A stretch of DNA of 64,000 nucleotides, from positions 1 through 64,000 of the forward strand of contig JANQNU010000036.1 in NCBI GenBank assembly GCA_028279405.1, given 5' to 3'. The position numbers and the translations under genes are program-made. The stretch comes from Phycisphaerae bacterium. Its GTDB lineage: Bacteria; Planctomycetota; Phycisphaerae; UBA1845; Fen-1342. Below are positions 53,397 through 63,607 of this stretch, one piece after another. The notes below the pieces were generated by a model. It saw only the letters and a program-made list of their open reading frames with translations. It was not told where the DNA came from and did not search any database. The stretch's first letter is position 1. Each line of letters starts with the position of its first letter.

Positions 53397-53771
53397 ATGT
53401 GGCAGGCCCGGCTTCGAACGGCCAGCGGACGGCTCGGCCGGATCGCGCTCGCCGTTGTCTTCGGCGAAGTCATCGTTTTCTCCCTGATGGGGCAGTTCGA
53501 TCGCTTCGTCGAGCCGTTGTGGCGACGCGTGATGCACTGGCTGGGCGCGGACCTCTATCGTGTTGCACCCTATCACGAGCATGTGTGGGTGGCGATCGCC
53601 ATGCTTCTCGTGCTGGTACCGGCTCTGGCGGCGACAACGCTGGTGATCGGCGCTACGCGAATCCGCCCGCCGCGCGCCTCTTCGGACGGGTTTACACGCT
53701 GCGGCGGCTGCGACCATGTGCTCCGCGGACTGACCGAGCCGCGTTGTCCGGAATGCGGAATGCGCATCTAG
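53397..53771 (+). CDS. Small two-helix membrane protein with C-terminal zinc ribbon, 124 aa
   Basis: Two hydrophobic helices (about 18-32 and 64-84) precede a ribbon FTRCGGCDHVLRGLTEPRCPECG at the very C-terminus. The CxxCxxxLRGL..xRCPECG tail is very common in planctomycete membrane proteins. GAGGG precedes ATG 53397 by 10 bases. The function is unknown; the zinc ribbon probably faces the cytoplasm. Confidence 0.75.
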   Translation: MWQARLRTASGRLGRIALAVVFGEVIVFSLMGQFDRFVEPLWRRVMHWLGADLYRVAPYHEHVWVAIAMLLVLVPALAATTLVIGATRIRPPRASSDGFTRCGGCDHVLRGLTEPRCPECGMRI

Positions 53772-53836
53772 TTCTCGATTTGCGGGAGTACGAGGTCTCT
53801 ACTTCGGGGCACAATCGAATCTCGATCAGCGTCAGA

Positions 53837-54169
53837 GTGCGAAACAAGCTCGGTTCGTTGTCGACGGCTGTGGCAGGATTGTTCGTCTCGGTCGCCGCCG
53901 GCGCGACAGTCGCGGTCGCTCTACGCGTCCGTTACGCGCGCTTGTGCGAAGCGTTCATTGATTCCCTGCGAGCGTCAATCGGTATCTGGTATGGAAGCAT
54001 TGCCGCGATGATGGTGTTCGCGCTGCCCGGGTTGCTTGTCGCCGCGATCATCGCGCTGATCTGGTTCGAACGGATGCGATGGTGTCGCTGGACGACCTGT
54101 GGTCGTTGCGGTCGGCGGCTACGAAGACTTACCGAGCCTCGCTGCCCCTGGTGTCGGAACCCGCTGTAG
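53837..54169 (+). CDS. Second small membrane protein with C-terminal zinc ribbon, about 110 aa
   Basis: Same design as the gene before it: two helices (VAGLFVSVAAGATVAVAL and MVFALPGLLVAAIIALIW) then TTCGRCGRRLRRLTEPRCPWC at the end, so the pair probably arose by duplication. The start is uncertain: GTG 53837 gives the family design, while ATG 53753 would add 28 residues and overlap the previous gene. No good ribosome binding site is visible for either. Confidence 0.6.
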   Translation: MRNKLGSLSTAVAGLFVSVAAGATVAVALRVRYARLCEAFIDSLRASIGIWYGSIAAMMVFALPGLLVAAIIALIWFERMRWCRWTTCGRCGRRLRRLTEPRCPWCRNPL

Positions 54170-54187
54170 TGCGCCGAGCGTGAAGCG

Positions 54188-56407
54188 TCAGGCTCGGCCG
54201 GCGTCCCGAGTCCGGCGTCGTGCGCGACGGAAGCCGATGAACGTGGCGTAGGACGCGACCGATAGCGGGAAGAACGCCGACATGCCGGCGCCGCAGGCTC
54301 CACATGCCATCATCGGTGGCAAGTCGCCGTCGTCGGCGCTGTTGTCATTGCCGGCGCCGTTACCGTTCGTGTCGTCGTTCATATCTCCATCGCTGGCGCC
54401 GTTGTCATTCGCGCTGTCGTTACCGGCGCCGTTGTCGTTCGCGTTGCCATTGCCGTTGTCGTTGGCGTTCACGGAAGAGTTGTCGTTCATGTTTCCGTCG
54501 TCGCTGCTGTTCTCATTCGCGTTGATTGGCTGACCCGTGAAGCGGATGGCGACACTTGTGGCGTCATACTCCGCAACAGCGCTGAGGCCCGCCGGCAGCG
54601 CGTCATCGTCAACTGTGGTGAATTCGCCGGTGCGCGTACCCGCGGTGAGAACGACAAAGGACTGTCCGCTGGCGGGAACAAACCCATCGATCAGCGCGAC
54701 ACGCAATGTACCGTCGAGTGTTGCCGTGCCGGCGACGACGAGTTGATCCGACTGCGTTCCTGGGGTTTCGCCGCCGATCTCGATTTCGAGTGTGCCATTC
54801 GCACCTTGCTGGTAGTTCCCCCGGAAACTCGGATTCGCGTCAGCTGCGATCGTGAGAATCCCGGGCGAAGCGCCGGGTGAGACCGTGCCGCCGTTGTTGT
54901 TCAGTCGATTGACGATCAGCGTTCCACTGCCACTAAGCAGGCCGCCGTTGAGCTCGAACAGGCCGCCGAACGATCCCGGGGCGCGCAGTACGGCGTTTGC
55001 GTCGATTCGCCAGTCGCCGCCTTCGGAGCGAATGTTCGATTGGGCGAAGTCGAGCGTCCCCGAGGCGACATGGACAAGCCCGCCGGCGTTGTTGAAGAAC
55101 AGTTCGAAGAAGTCCGCGAGGACCGATGCCGTACCCGTCCCGCTGGTCTTCTGGATGGTGCCGTTGTTTTGAATGGGCAGGTTCGAAAGGCCGGCGGTGC
55201 GCAAAGCTGCGCCGTCGCGAATCTCGACGACTCCCGTCGACTCGATTGTAATCGTGCGATCGCGGGTCGAGAGGTTGCCGGCCACGATTTCGACATCGCC
55301 TTCGATTGCAAGATCGCCGACGAAGCTCTCGTTTGGTCCGAGGTGTTCGAGCCGTGCACCGGGGGCGATGACCAGGGGCGGGCGAATGTCGGCGCCATCG
55401 AGTTGCAACAACTCGGTGATGGTCAGCTCGCCAAAGTTGGTATTGGGCCCGATCGCCCCCGAGTTCTCGACGCGCACCCGGTTGACGCTGACATTTTGGA
55501 GCACCTGGAGCCCGAAGCTCGATCCGGTGTCGACCAGTGTGGCTTGGCCTTCGCCGGTGAATGAGACACCGGGTTCGAGTTCGAGGCCGAAGACCGGGGC
55601 GAGTGTAAGCTGCGCGTCGTTGTCGATGCGAAACTCCCCGCTGGCACTGCCAGTGCCGGTGAGTCGCAGTTCACCGGTTTGCACGTGGACCAGACCGTCA
55701 TTCACGAGCCGCACGTTCCAGTTGCTCGTACCCGTCGAGGAGTGCTTCTCCAGCGTTCCCTCGACCACGAGAACGCCCAGCCCGAAGCTGGTTCCGGTAA
55801 TCGCGGCGTCGTTCCGCACGCTGAACAGCGCGCCTGCGGGAGTGTGGATCGTTGCCGGGGATGCACCGCCCGGGACCGGTCCCATTTGCAGCCCGCCGGC
55901 ATCAGTCCAGATGAGCTGTGAGTGATTGACGAGCTCGACGGCACCGTTGAGAAATCCGGCATTGCCGCCAAGGAACTTGGTGTCGTCCCCCTGCATCATC
56001 ATCGTGCTGTCCAGTTCGATCGTCGCGGACGCGCCGCCGGCGCGGGCGATCGTTCCGGAATTCCAAACGAACGGTCCCGCGAAGTCGGCTGTGGTGCCGA
56101 TGCTGAGGTTGCCGTTGAGCGTGAACGTGCCCATCGACTGCATCAACGTGCCCGTCGTGCCGCTCATGCCGGCGACGATCGTGCAATCCCGATCGATCGT
56201 GACGTCGTCGTCGATCGCCGGAAGACTCGGGCACAGGGGGGCGGGGGTAGCCGGTACGTTCCAGTTGTTGCATTTCATGTTGACGTTGCAGTCACAGCAC
56301 GTATGCCATGTTTCGTCACAGGTTGCGTCAAACAAGAGCATGTCGGCGAAGACTTGGACTGGAAACAGCAGTGCGACGCCGAGGATGACACGAAGCGATG
56401 AAGACAT
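54188..56407 (-). CDS. Large exported beta-helix surface protein with Asn/Asp linker and Cys-containing sorting tail
   Basis: A 739-residue product with a signal peptide (residues 1-21, VALLFPVQVFA) and a short Cys-rich region (TCDETWHTCCDCNVNMKC). It then has about 500 residues of beta-rich repeats (FVWNSGTIARAGGASATIEL, PIQNNGTIQKTSGTGTASVL), as in autotransporter-like passenger helices. NNGGTVSPGASPGILTIAAD near 510 is the PEP/autotransporter-associated repeat. A ~65-residue linker of alternating Asn, Asp, Gly and Ser (NENSSDDGNMNDNSS onward) leads to CGACGAGMSAFFPLSVASYA, a helix and an Arg cluster, like a MYXO-CTERM-type anchor. Surface display is inferred. Confidence 0.8.
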   Translation of the reverse strand: MSSSLRVILGVALLFPVQVFADMLLFDATCDETWHTCCDCNVNMKCNNWNVPATPAPLCPSLPAIDDDVTIDRDCTIVAGMSGTTGTLMQSMGTFTLNGNLSIGTTADFAGPFVWNSGTIARAGGASATIELDSTMMMQGDDTKFLGGNAGFLNGAVELVNHSQLIWTDAGGLQMGPVPGGASPATIHTPAGALFSVRNDAAITGTSFGLGVLVVEGTLEKHSSTGTSNWNVRLVNDGLVHVQTGELRLTGTGSASGEFRIDNDAQLTLAPVFGLELEPGVSFTGEGQATLVDTGSSFGLQVLQNVSVNRVRVENSGAIGPNTNFGELTITELLQLDGADIRPPLVIAPGARLEHLGPNESFVGDLAIEGDVEIVAGNLSTRDRTITIESTGVVEIRDGAALRTAGLSNLPIQNNGTIQKTSGTGTASVLADFFELFFNNAGGLVHVASGTLDFAQSNIRSEGGDWRIDANAVLRAPGSFGGLFELNGGLLSGSGTLIVNRLNNNGGTVSPGASPGILTIAADANPSFRGNYQQGANGTLEIEIGGETPGTQSDQLVVAGTATLDGTLRVALIDGFVPASGQSFVVLTAGTRTGEFTTVDDDALPAGLSAVAEYDATSVAIRFTGQPINANENSSDDGNMNDNSSVNANDNGNGNANDNGAGNDSANDNGASDGDMNDDTNGNGAGNDNSADDGDLPPMMACGACGAGMSAFFPLSVASYATFIGFRRARRRTRDAGRA

Positions 56408-56697
56408 GGCAGTGGATCTCCCTTGATTCGCCCAAACATTTCATGTTACCCATTCGATCGCGACGGTAGCAATTCTGTTTGTGGGCAATTGGTAGGTCTC
56501 ATATGGCTGCGGGGGATATCGGTCGTTGCGCTGGAGGACGGGTAAGGGGAATGGTTGCGTCGCTTGAGGGGAGCGCACCCTGCACTACCCGTAACGCACC
56601 CCTCCACCCCCAAAAAAAGATGGTGCACCTCGTCGTTGGCACACTCGAGGATTTGCGACAAGGTGTTCTGGGGAGTGGCTTGTTTCGCGCCTTCCCG
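56408..56697. other. Intergenic stretch between surface protein and pilB-like gene
   Basis: 290 bases without a supportable gene. The sequence 56594-56620 (CACCCCTCCACCCCCAAAAAAAGATGG) loosely resembles the CCCCACCC...GGATGGGG-type repeat near 6.07 kb. An AT-poor promoter for the minus-strand surface protein should lie between 56408 and 56500, but I cannot point to it. Confidence 0.5.
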
Positions 56698-58422
<1,725 letters not shown>

Positions 58423-58739
58423 GAATCATACCCTTTGTCGTAGGTCGGCGCCGATCCGACCTGCCGCGAACGTTCCGTTGTCCCTGAACGCGTGGCCGCT
58501 CGCGACCACCCGCCAGCTTATTCTTGGCGGTTCGCGGACGAAACGCAACCATGAAAGGGAGCAACCGCCGCTGTGAAGCGAGTGTTTGCGTCGCGGGTAT
58601 CTCCGAGGCCAGCGGGGTTGACTGCTCGCTCGCGCTCGCGGCTCGTGTTCTGCGTCTGGTTTTCGTAGCACCACGTACGGGCCCCAGGAGCTCCGGGAAC
58701 GGGGCCCGGGCGCGCGGAGGAGCACGGCCGCCGATCGCG
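58423..58739. other. Intergenic stretch with a copy of the GAGCCGCGAGCG-type repeat
   Basis: At 58624-58644 the minus strand carries GAGCCGCGAGCGCGAGCGAG, matching the units at 5518 and 26941 in inverse orientation. A GGGCCCCAGGAG / CGGGGCCCGGG GC-rich palindromic patch follows at about 58680-58720. No gene is seen. Confidence 0.7.
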
Positions 58740-59924
58740 CTAGAAAGCGGCGACGCCGGTGATCTCGCGGCCGACGATCAGCTGATGGATGGTCTCGGTG
58801 CCCTCATAGGTGATGACGCTTTCGAGGTTGAGGGCGTGGCGGATCGGGCAGCACTCGACGCTGATGCCGCCGGCCCCGAGGAGGTCGCGGGCATCGCGGG
58901 CAATGTCCAGCCCGAGCCGGACGTTGTTCCACTTGGCGAGGGAGACCTGCGTATGGTGGATGGCGTCCTGGTCCTTGAGCCGGCCGAGCTGGACCACCAG
59001 CAACTGTCCGGTGGTAATGCGTCGGACCATCTCGGCGAGTCGCAACTGAATCGCTTGCTTGTGGATCAGTGCCTGACCGAACAGCACACGCTGCCGGGCG
59101 AATTCGAGCGATTCGCGATAGCAGGCGATCGCCGATCCCAGGCCGCCCCATGCGATTCCGTAGCGCGCCTGTGTGAGGCAGCCCAGCGGTGCACCGAGGC
59201 CTTCCGCGAGCGGCAACCGGTTGCGCTCGGGAACACGGACGTTGTCAAAGAAGAGTTCGGACGTGGTGGAGGCCCGTAACGACATTTTGTGGTGGATGTC
59301 GCGGGTTGTGTACCCGTCCATCTCCTTCTCGACCAGGAAACCACGGACGCCTTGCTCGGTCATCGCCCAGACGACTGCCACGTCGGCGATCGTGCCGTTG
59401 GTGATCCACATTTTGGCGCCATTGATGATCCAGTCGTCGCCGTCGCGCTTGGCGTGGGTCTTCATGGTGCCTGGATCGGAGCCGCCGTCGGGTTCGGTCA
59501 GTCCAAAGCAGCCGATCGCGCGCGCCTTTGCCATGTCCGGCAGCCATTGCTGTTTCTGCTCGTCGGAGCCGTAGCGGTGAATCGGGTACATCACCAGGCC
59601 GCTCTGAACGCTCGCGAAGCTGCGCAGTCCGCTGTCGCCGCGCTCCAGTTCCTGCATGATCAGGCCGTACGCGACGTTGCTGAGGCCGGCGCAGCCGTAG
59701 TCCTCGAACGTAGGACCGAAGAGCCCCATTTCGGCCATCTCCGGGATCAACTCATCGGGAAAGCGTTCCTTCTCGAAGCACTCGCCGATGATCGGCAGGA
59801 CCTTCTCGTCCACCCAGCGGCCGACCAGGTCCTGGACCTGCCGTTCCTCCTCGGTCAGGAGCGCGCGGATGCCGTAGAAGTCGGGCAAAGCGACGTCGTG
59901 AGCGGTGGCGGCGGTGTCGAGCAC
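58740..59924 (-). CDS. Acyl-CoA dehydrogenase, glutaryl-CoA dehydrogenase-like
   Basis: An FAD-dependent oxidoreductase of 394 residues. FAD/substrate motifs include CFGLTEPDGGSDPGTMKT, WITNGTIADVAVVWA and RFGQALIHKQAIQLRLAEM-type segments. The catalytic-base region YEGTETIHQLIVGREITG is close to glutaryl-CoA dehydrogenases, with Glu as base and the GTE...H pattern. It would oxidise and decarboxylate glutaryl-CoA to crotonyl-CoA, or act on another short acyl-CoA. Start GTG 59924 is preceded by AGGAG at a spacing of 7; a TTG 15 bases upstream is weaker. Confidence 0.88.
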   Translation of the reverse strand: MLDTAATAHDVALPDFYGIRALLTEEERQVQDLVGRWVDEKVLPIIGECFEKERFPDELIPEMAEMGLFGPTFEDYGCAGLSNVAYGLIMQELERGDSGLRSFASVQSGLVMYPIHRYGSDEQKQQWLPDMAKARAIGCFGLTEPDGGSDPGTMKTHAKRDGDDWIINGAKMWITNGTIADVAVVWAMTEQGVRGFLVEKEMDGYTTRDIHHKMSLRASTTSELFFDNVRVPERNRLPLAEGLGAPLGCLTQARYGIAWGGLGSAIACYRESLEFARQRVLFGQALIHKQAIQLRLAEMVRRITTGQLLVVQLGRLKDQDAIHHTQVSLAKWNNVRLGLDIARDARDLLGAGGISVECCPIRHALNLESVITYEGTETIHQLIVGREITGVAAF

Positions 59925-60291
59925 GTACGTTCTCCTCAAGTGTCAGTCGTTATCCGGGGCGACCAGGATCATCGTCGGCGGCGCGGAGGCACGGGGATGA
60001 CCGGCGGCGCGCCGACTCTCCGATCCGCGGTCGACGGCCAGCCGAGTAGTGTACCAGCGCTCCGGGCCGAACGCCAGCGAGACCGCCCGCGCCGTCGGCG
60101 CCCACCGGCTGTGATCGTGCGCGCTCACGGTGTGGGCCTCGCCGCGCAGCGGGCGCGCCGGTCCTTGACGGCTCTTTCGCTGTTGCGGCGTGGGTTCACC
60201 GCCGTACCATTACGCTTACACCTGTAGCCTGTTCGTGAGCAGGTATTGATCGCGGGGCCACTGGTTCCAATTTTTGCGGAGGAGGAAACGT

Positions 60292-60927
60292 ATGTATCCG
60301 GTCAAGCTGACGTGTGTGATCGCGATCGGCCTGTCATGCACGGCAGGCCTTGCGGAAACGGTACAAATCGAGGTTCGCGGAACCGTCGAGTTCAACGTCA
60401 TCGGCGGCGACATGGCCAGCGTGCAGGCCGGCGACCCCGTCTCGATGCGATTCAACGTCGACGCGACCGACTTTCTCGACAGCCCAAACTTCCCGACCCG
60501 CGGCTATCCGATCGACCTTGCTTCGTGGAGCATGACCGTTGGAGGTGTGGACGTCCCGATCCGCGACCCGCAGCCGTTTGGGACCGCATACTTCGTACTG
60601 CGCGACAACGACCCGGCGGTCGACGGCTTCCTGATTTCCCGGAATCTCGACTTCCCGCAGCCCATCACCGTCAACATCCCTGGGCTGGCGCCGGACCACG
60701 AACTCGACTTCCTGCGCACCTTCAATGACGGCGCGCCATTGCCGTCACTCGACATCCTCGACGCGCTCGGCACCTACGGAACCGAAAACCTGAGCGTCTT
60801 CGGCTGGACCATCGGGCGCTTCGGAAACGCGGGCGCGGAGTACAACTACCAGTCCATCTCGATCACCCCCGAGCCGGCGTCCGCATTCCTGTTGGTGCTG
60901 GCCGGATTGATCCTGCGCCGACGGTAA
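60292..60927 (+). CDS. PEP-CTERM exported protein, 211 aa
   Basis: A strong GGAGGAGG precedes ATG 60292. A Sec signal (cleavage near GLAE) is followed by a beta-rich domain (VQIEVRGTVEFNVIGGDMAS, VSMRFNVDATDFLD) and the tail PEPASAFLLVLAGLILRRR, an exosortase sorting signal. A weak -35/-10 pair (TTGCGG at 60183 and TACCAT at 60205, 16 bases apart) lies about 85 bases upstream. The function beyond surface attachment is unknown. Confidence 0.85.
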   Translation: MYPVKLTCVIAIGLSCTAGLAETVQIEVRGTVEFNVIGGDMASVQAGDPVSMRFNVDATDFLDSPNFPTRGYPIDLASWSMTVGGVDVPIRDPQPFGTAYFVLRDNDPAVDGFLISRNLDFPQPITVNIPGLAPDHELDFLRTFNDGAPLPSLDILDALGTYGTENLSVFGWTIGRFGNAGAEYNYQSISITPEPASAFLLVLAGLILRRR

Positions 60928-61074
60928 TGGAAACGGGCTCGGCGTGTTCAGGGAGCCCGACCATCAACAGCGAGAACCGGACGTTGGGCTAGATGTTGCG
61001 GCTATGGCGCATGGTGAGTCGAATACGCCGTTGAATCAGATTCGATATCGTCGCCGCATTGCGCCGCTCCATTG

Positions 61075-61320
61075 TCACGACTTGCGCAGGACGAGCGACA
61101 TAACGAATAGCAGAACAATGGCTCCGATTGTTGCCGTACCGATTGCGCCCAGCAGGCCGCCCCACTGAATGCCGAGGAAGTCGAACAGCAGGCCCCCGGC
61201 AACGGCCCCGAGCGCTCCGACGACCAGATTGCCGATCAGCCCGAACCCGCGGCCCTTCATCACCTGTCCTGCGAGCCAGCCGGCGATGAGTCCGATGATG
61301 AGGAAGTAGACGATATTCAT
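61075..61320 (-). CDS. GlsB/YeaQ/YmgE-family membrane protein
   Basis: An 81-residue protein with three hydrophobic helices. FLIIGLIAGWLAGQVMKGRG and GLIGNLVVGALGAVAGGLLF are the family signature (transglycosylase-associated protein, Pfam GlsB/YeaQ). AAGGAG precedes ATG 61320. Such proteins are stress-induced in several bacteria, but no biochemical role is known. Confidence 0.92.
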   Translation of the reverse strand: MNIVYFLIIGLIAGWLAGQVMKGRGFGLIGNLVVGALGAVAGGLLFDFLGIQWGGLLGAIGTATIGAIVLLFVMSLVLRKS

Positions 61321-61482
61321 GTGTGTTCACTCCTTCCCGATTCGGGCGGATCAGAATCCTGCAGCGCAATGTGCATTGTGTTTGTTTGCTTTGCCTGCAA
61401 TGCTAGCGGATCGTTCGCGTTGGCACGAGCCGTTGTTGGGAACGTAACGTGGTCCGGCGCGATGAACGCGGCCGCGTTGGAT

Positions 61483-61556
61483 TGGGTCAGGCGGGACTCG
61501 AACCCGCACTGGGGGGATTTTAAATCCCCTGCCTCTGCCAATTGGGCTACTGACCC
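61483..61556 (-). tRNA. tRNA with anticodon UAA (Leu-type decoding UUA), short variable arm
   Basis: The 74-base minus-strand sequence folds into a complete cloverleaf. The acceptor stem GGGTCAG pairs with CTGACCC, the D-arm is GCC...GGC with an 11-base loop, the anticodon stem is GGGGA/TCCCC with loop TTTAAAA (anticodon UAA), the variable region has only about 5 bases (CCAGT), and the T-arm is GCGGG TTCGAGT CCCGC. The discriminator base is A73, as for leucine tRNAs, and CCA is not encoded. Standard tRNA-Leu has a long variable arm; this one does not. Which synthetase charges it cannot be told from the sequence. Confidence 0.9.
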
Positions 61557-61826
61557 GCAATGGGCGTATTCGCCGGACCTGATGGACACGCCTGCCGGCG
61601 GCGGTCGGCAACGACGCACAACACCCCGTTTGTAGGCGAACTTTCAATCAGCCTCAAGCGGGCTGCGGTCACCGCCGCCCTGGCTGGCCTGTCGACGGAT
61701 CTGGTATATCCGACCTGCTTTCGACCCGCCCTGGCGCGCCGGACGCCGGTTGGGTAGAATGGCGGAAACCGGCTGGCGTTGGATTATGCTGCCGGCGGAT
61801 GAGACTCAAATCTGCGAGAAACGACA

Positions 61827-62321
61827 ATGGGCTCCAACGATCTCGACCCGACAGAAGCCATGCGGCTGCAGGCAAGTCAGTATCCGGGTGTCGATGAAGG
61901 AACGGCCTGCACGCAAAGTGCCTTTCGGACTGGCAAGCAGGCGTTTCTGTACGTCGGCATGCAGGGCGGGCGATACAAGGCGATGTTCAAGCTGGACAAG
62001 TCGCGCGCCGAAGCGTCTCGGCTGGCGGCGCGTGAGCCGGACCGTTTTCAGGTCGGTTCGACATCCTGGGTCACTGCGCGGTTCAGCGCCGAGCAGCCGA
62101 TGCCGCGTACTCTGTGGAAGAAGTGGCTCGACGAGAGCTACGGTATCGCGCAATCGTCCGGCTCCAAAGTGAAGACCAAGACGTCGAAGACGACGAAGAA
62201 AGCGAAGTCACCGAAGAAAACGAAGACGGTGAAGCACGCTGCGAACAAGAAGGTCGCCTCGAAGCCGACCCGTTCAAAGAAGACCAAGAAAAAAAGCACA
62301 TCGAAGAAGAGTCAGCGTTAG
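61827..62321 (+). CDS. YjbR/MmcQ-like protein with lysine-rich histone H1-like tail
   Basis: A 164-residue protein. Residues 20-105 resemble the MmcQ/YjbR family (GTACTQSAFRTGKQAFLYVG, GGRYKAMFKLDKSRAEASRL, WVTARFSAEQPMPRTLWKKW). From residue ~112 the tail is almost wholly Lys, Ser, Thr and Ala (SKTTKKAKSPKKTKTVKHAA), as in histone H1-like bacterial DNA-binding proteins. Nucleoid association is likely from charge. No clear ribosome binding site precedes ATG 61827. It stands alone. Confidence 0.82.
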   Translation: MGSNDLDPTEAMRLQASQYPGVDEGTACTQSAFRTGKQAFLYVGMQGGRYKAMFKLDKSRAEASRLAAREPDRFQVGSTSWVTARFSAEQPMPRTLWKKWLDESYGIAQSSGSKVKTKTSKTTKKAKSPKKTKTVKHAANKKVASKPTRSKKTKKKSTSKKSQR

Positions 62322-62455
62322 CACGTTCGGGGACCGCGTCACGAGGACTAGCTCTCCCCGTCATGGACCTTGTGGACTGGCGCGAAGAGCACCGCGGTGG
62401 GCACGCCGATCACTCAACGATCCTGCTGGACATGGGGAACTAGCCGTTGCGGCAT

Positions 62456-63523
62456 CTACGCGTCACGTACGATCGCGCGCGGCGGGTCCGCGACGGCCAA
62501 GGGCTCATCCGTGACGGTCGTCCGCAGATAGCCCAGTCCGATCCATTTGCGATCAACGGGATGCGGGACCAGCGATGTGAGCGTACCGACCCGCTTGCCT
62601 TCCTGAGTGATGGGCGTGGGGCAGTCGATGCCGTCGCCGTCGGGAATCGAGAAGCGGGCGAGTCGTCTCGCGAGTGCGCCGCGTGAACGCATCCGTTCGA
62701 CGACCTCCTGGCCGAGGTAGCATCCTTTGTGGAAGCTGACGGCGCGCTCCAATTGGTCGGTCTCGGCCGGGAGGATGTGATCGAGATCGGGGCCGGGCCA
62801 GGGGATGCCCGCCGCGACCCGTAGCGTCTGGGCTGTCGCGGCGCCAACGGGTTTGGCGTTCAACGCCGTCAGCTGGTCCCACCAGCGCGCTGCATCCGTG
62901 GCGGGCAGGATCAGCTCGAAGCCGCTCAACCCCGCGAAATCATGTCGCACGAAGCGCACCGTCGGGTCGCTGCGCAGCGGCGTGTGACCCAGGTCGGGCA
63001 TTGCGACCGCGTTCTCGACGCCAACCGCAGCGGCGACGCGTTCGAATCCGGGGCCGCCGACGCCGAGGCGCGTCAGCGATGGCGTGAGGTCCGTCATGTC
63101 GACGTCCTCGGTGATATGGTACAGGTCGAGGTGTTTCCAGGCCCGTTCGTGGTACGCACGGTCCACGTCGATCCAGAGCGTATCCTTGTCCGACAATATG
63201 TTGAGGTCGAATTGAATCCGGCCCTTGACGTCACACGCAAATGCGTAGTTGCCGGCTCCGGCATCGAGCGTCGTGACCGCGTTCGTTACGAGGTTGTGCA
63301 GCCACGTCGCACGGTCCGCACCGCTCAGCTTGAACAGGCAGCGATAGCTGCGGTCGAACAACGCGACATCCTCGCGCGCGGCGCCATACTCGGCGGCGGG
63401 CGTGTCGAAGTACGCCGCGGCCGAGATTCCGTGATCGGCGGTCATCTGCTGGGCGCGATAGCCGTCCGCGTGAGCGAATGGAGAGGCGTCGTGGGCCGGG
63501 CTGGCGTCCGGGGAAGTTGTCAT
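62456..63523 (-). CDS. YgfZ/GcvT-like folate-binding protein
   Basis: A 355-residue protein of the aminomethyltransferase fold. The YgfZ signature KGCYLGQEVVERMRSRG lies near residue 266, and the N-terminal region has the folate-binding fold (ARDVALFDRSYRCLFKLSG-type start; here AREDVALFDRSYRCLF). YgfZ helps maintain Fe-S enzymes with tetrahydrofolate. GcvT would lack the KGCYxGQE motif. AGGAG lies 5 bases before ATG 63523. It is divergent from cinA with about 85 bases between. Confidence 0.9.
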   Translation of the reverse strand: MTTSPDASPAHDASPFAHADGYRAQQMTADHGISAAAYFDTPAAEYGAAREDVALFDRSYRCLFKLSGADRATWLHNLVTNAVTTLDAGAGNYAFACDVKGRIQFDLNILSDKDTLWIDVDRAYHERAWKHLDLYHITEDVDMTDLTPSLTRLGVGGPGFERVAAAVGVENAVAMPDLGHTPLRSDPTVRFVRHDFAGLSGFELILPATDAARWWDQLTALNAKPVGAATAQTLRVAAGIPWPGPDLDHILPAETDQLERAVSFHKGCYLGQEVVERMRSRGALARRLARFSIPDGDGIDCPTPITQEGKRVGTLTSLVPHPVDRKWIGLGYLRTTVTDEPLAVADPPRAIVRDA

Positions 63524-63607
63524 CTACGCTCCTGGATACGAGGTCGTCCGAAGCCGGCAGCGGGCCGACGAGCGCACAGCCCGCCGGCCAATACCAGAGT
63601 GTATTCG

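Noticed and set aside
56590-56625. A-run/T-run near the end of the pilB-like gene as terminator
   Set aside because: The preceding GGTGCACC palindrome has no loop and only a few pairs, so it is not a convincing terminator.
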